13,330 nucleotides of DNA from Desulfobacterales bacterium (GTDB taxonomy: Bacteria > Desulfobacterota > Desulfobacteria > Desulfobacterales > Desulfobacteraceae): NCBI GenBank assembly GCA_022361315.1, contig JAKSBB010000163.1, positions 1 through 13,330 on the forward strand. The letters are read 5' to 3'. Both the position numbers and the translations under genes were made by a program. A model generated the notes under the pieces. The model did no database searches. It saw only the letters and a program-made list of their open reading frames with translations, and was not told the origin of the DNA. Positions 13,171 through 13,330 of the stretch are shown here, piece after piece (within the stretch, counting starts at the first letter, position 1; each line of letters starts with the position of its first letter).

Positions 13171-13330
13171 TACAAGTGTCAGCAAGACTTAATAGGGAAT
13201 CCCGTTAGAATCGGGAGCGGTCCCGCCGCTGTGACTCCCCCCTGGCCGCCTTTGCGGGCAGGGAACCCGATCGGTATTTGATCGGCCACTGTTACGAATA
13301 ATGTAATGGGAAGGCCGCCGACCGGGCGGA
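13171..13330 (+). ncRNA. Second cobalamin riboswitch (truncated by window end)
   Basis: The core elements AATAGGGAAT (13191-13200), CCCGCCGCTGT (13222-13232), GGCCACTG (13284-13291) and GGGAAGG (13308-13314) match the first aptamer in order. The B12 box and the 3' half of the closing stem must lie beyond the right edge. The segment between the core and CCACTG is 53-54 nt instead of about 25 and holds two extra hairpins (CCGC/GCGG with flanking CTG/CAG, and CCGATC/GATCGG), an optional peripheral arm of this class. It probably controls a cobalamin synthesis or uptake gene downstream. The exact 5' end is uncertain. Confidence 0.92.

Overview
This is a bacterial chromosomal window, most likely from a sulfate-reducing Desulfobacterota (Desulfobacterales-like) organism. 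That placement is an inference. It rests on a long three-domain Pta with no ackA next to it, on a membrane protein with a C-terminal CxxC/GYWN module I associate with this group, on two cobalamin riboswitches close together, and on the moderately GC-rich coding style. No mobile element, CRISPR array or integrase is visible.

Layout. (1) 1-1013, minus strand: the infC-rpmI part of the translation operon. rplT would follow beyond the left edge. infC appears to start at a rare ATA codon, and a terminator-like hairpin lies between infC and rpmI. (2) 1014-3369: a zinc nucleoside deaminase (minus) diverges from a dGTPase-like HD hydrolase and a YkgJ-type cysteine-cluster protein (plus, probable operon). 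(3) 3388-7235: a GAF-SpoIIE (RsbU-like) phosphatase (minus) diverges from a full-length phosphate acetyltransferase (plus). pta has a strong promoter, a roughly 230-nt structured leader and a terminator. (4) 7241-9061: a TetR repressor gene lies upstream of a Tat-signal Acg-type nitroreductase. Matching palindromes TCACC-N4-GGTGA sit in front of both genes, which gives an almost self-evident local regulon. (5) 9119-11588: an unusual chemoreceptor with about six membrane helices and no obvious periplasmic domain, then a small four-helix membrane protein ending in a CxxC...CxxC module. (6) 11687-12062: a possible decayed small ORF, then tRNA-Asn(GTT) with its own promoter and terminator. (7) 12063-13330: an AT-rich stretch without genes. 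It holds a complete cobalamin riboswitch with an intrinsic terminator (12421-12683), about 450 nt of non-coding but hairpin-containing sequence, and a second cobalamin riboswitch that runs off the right edge.

The most interesting part is region 7. The first riboswitch has a complete aptamer and switch platform but no gene to control before the second riboswitch begins. It may be the upstream gate of a two-stage B12 control, may produce a B12-controlled non-coding RNA, or may be the remnant of a deleted gene. The infC ATA start, the TetR operator pair, the pta leader and the membrane CxxC protein are secondary points. Most other genes are ordinary housekeeping or accessory genes.
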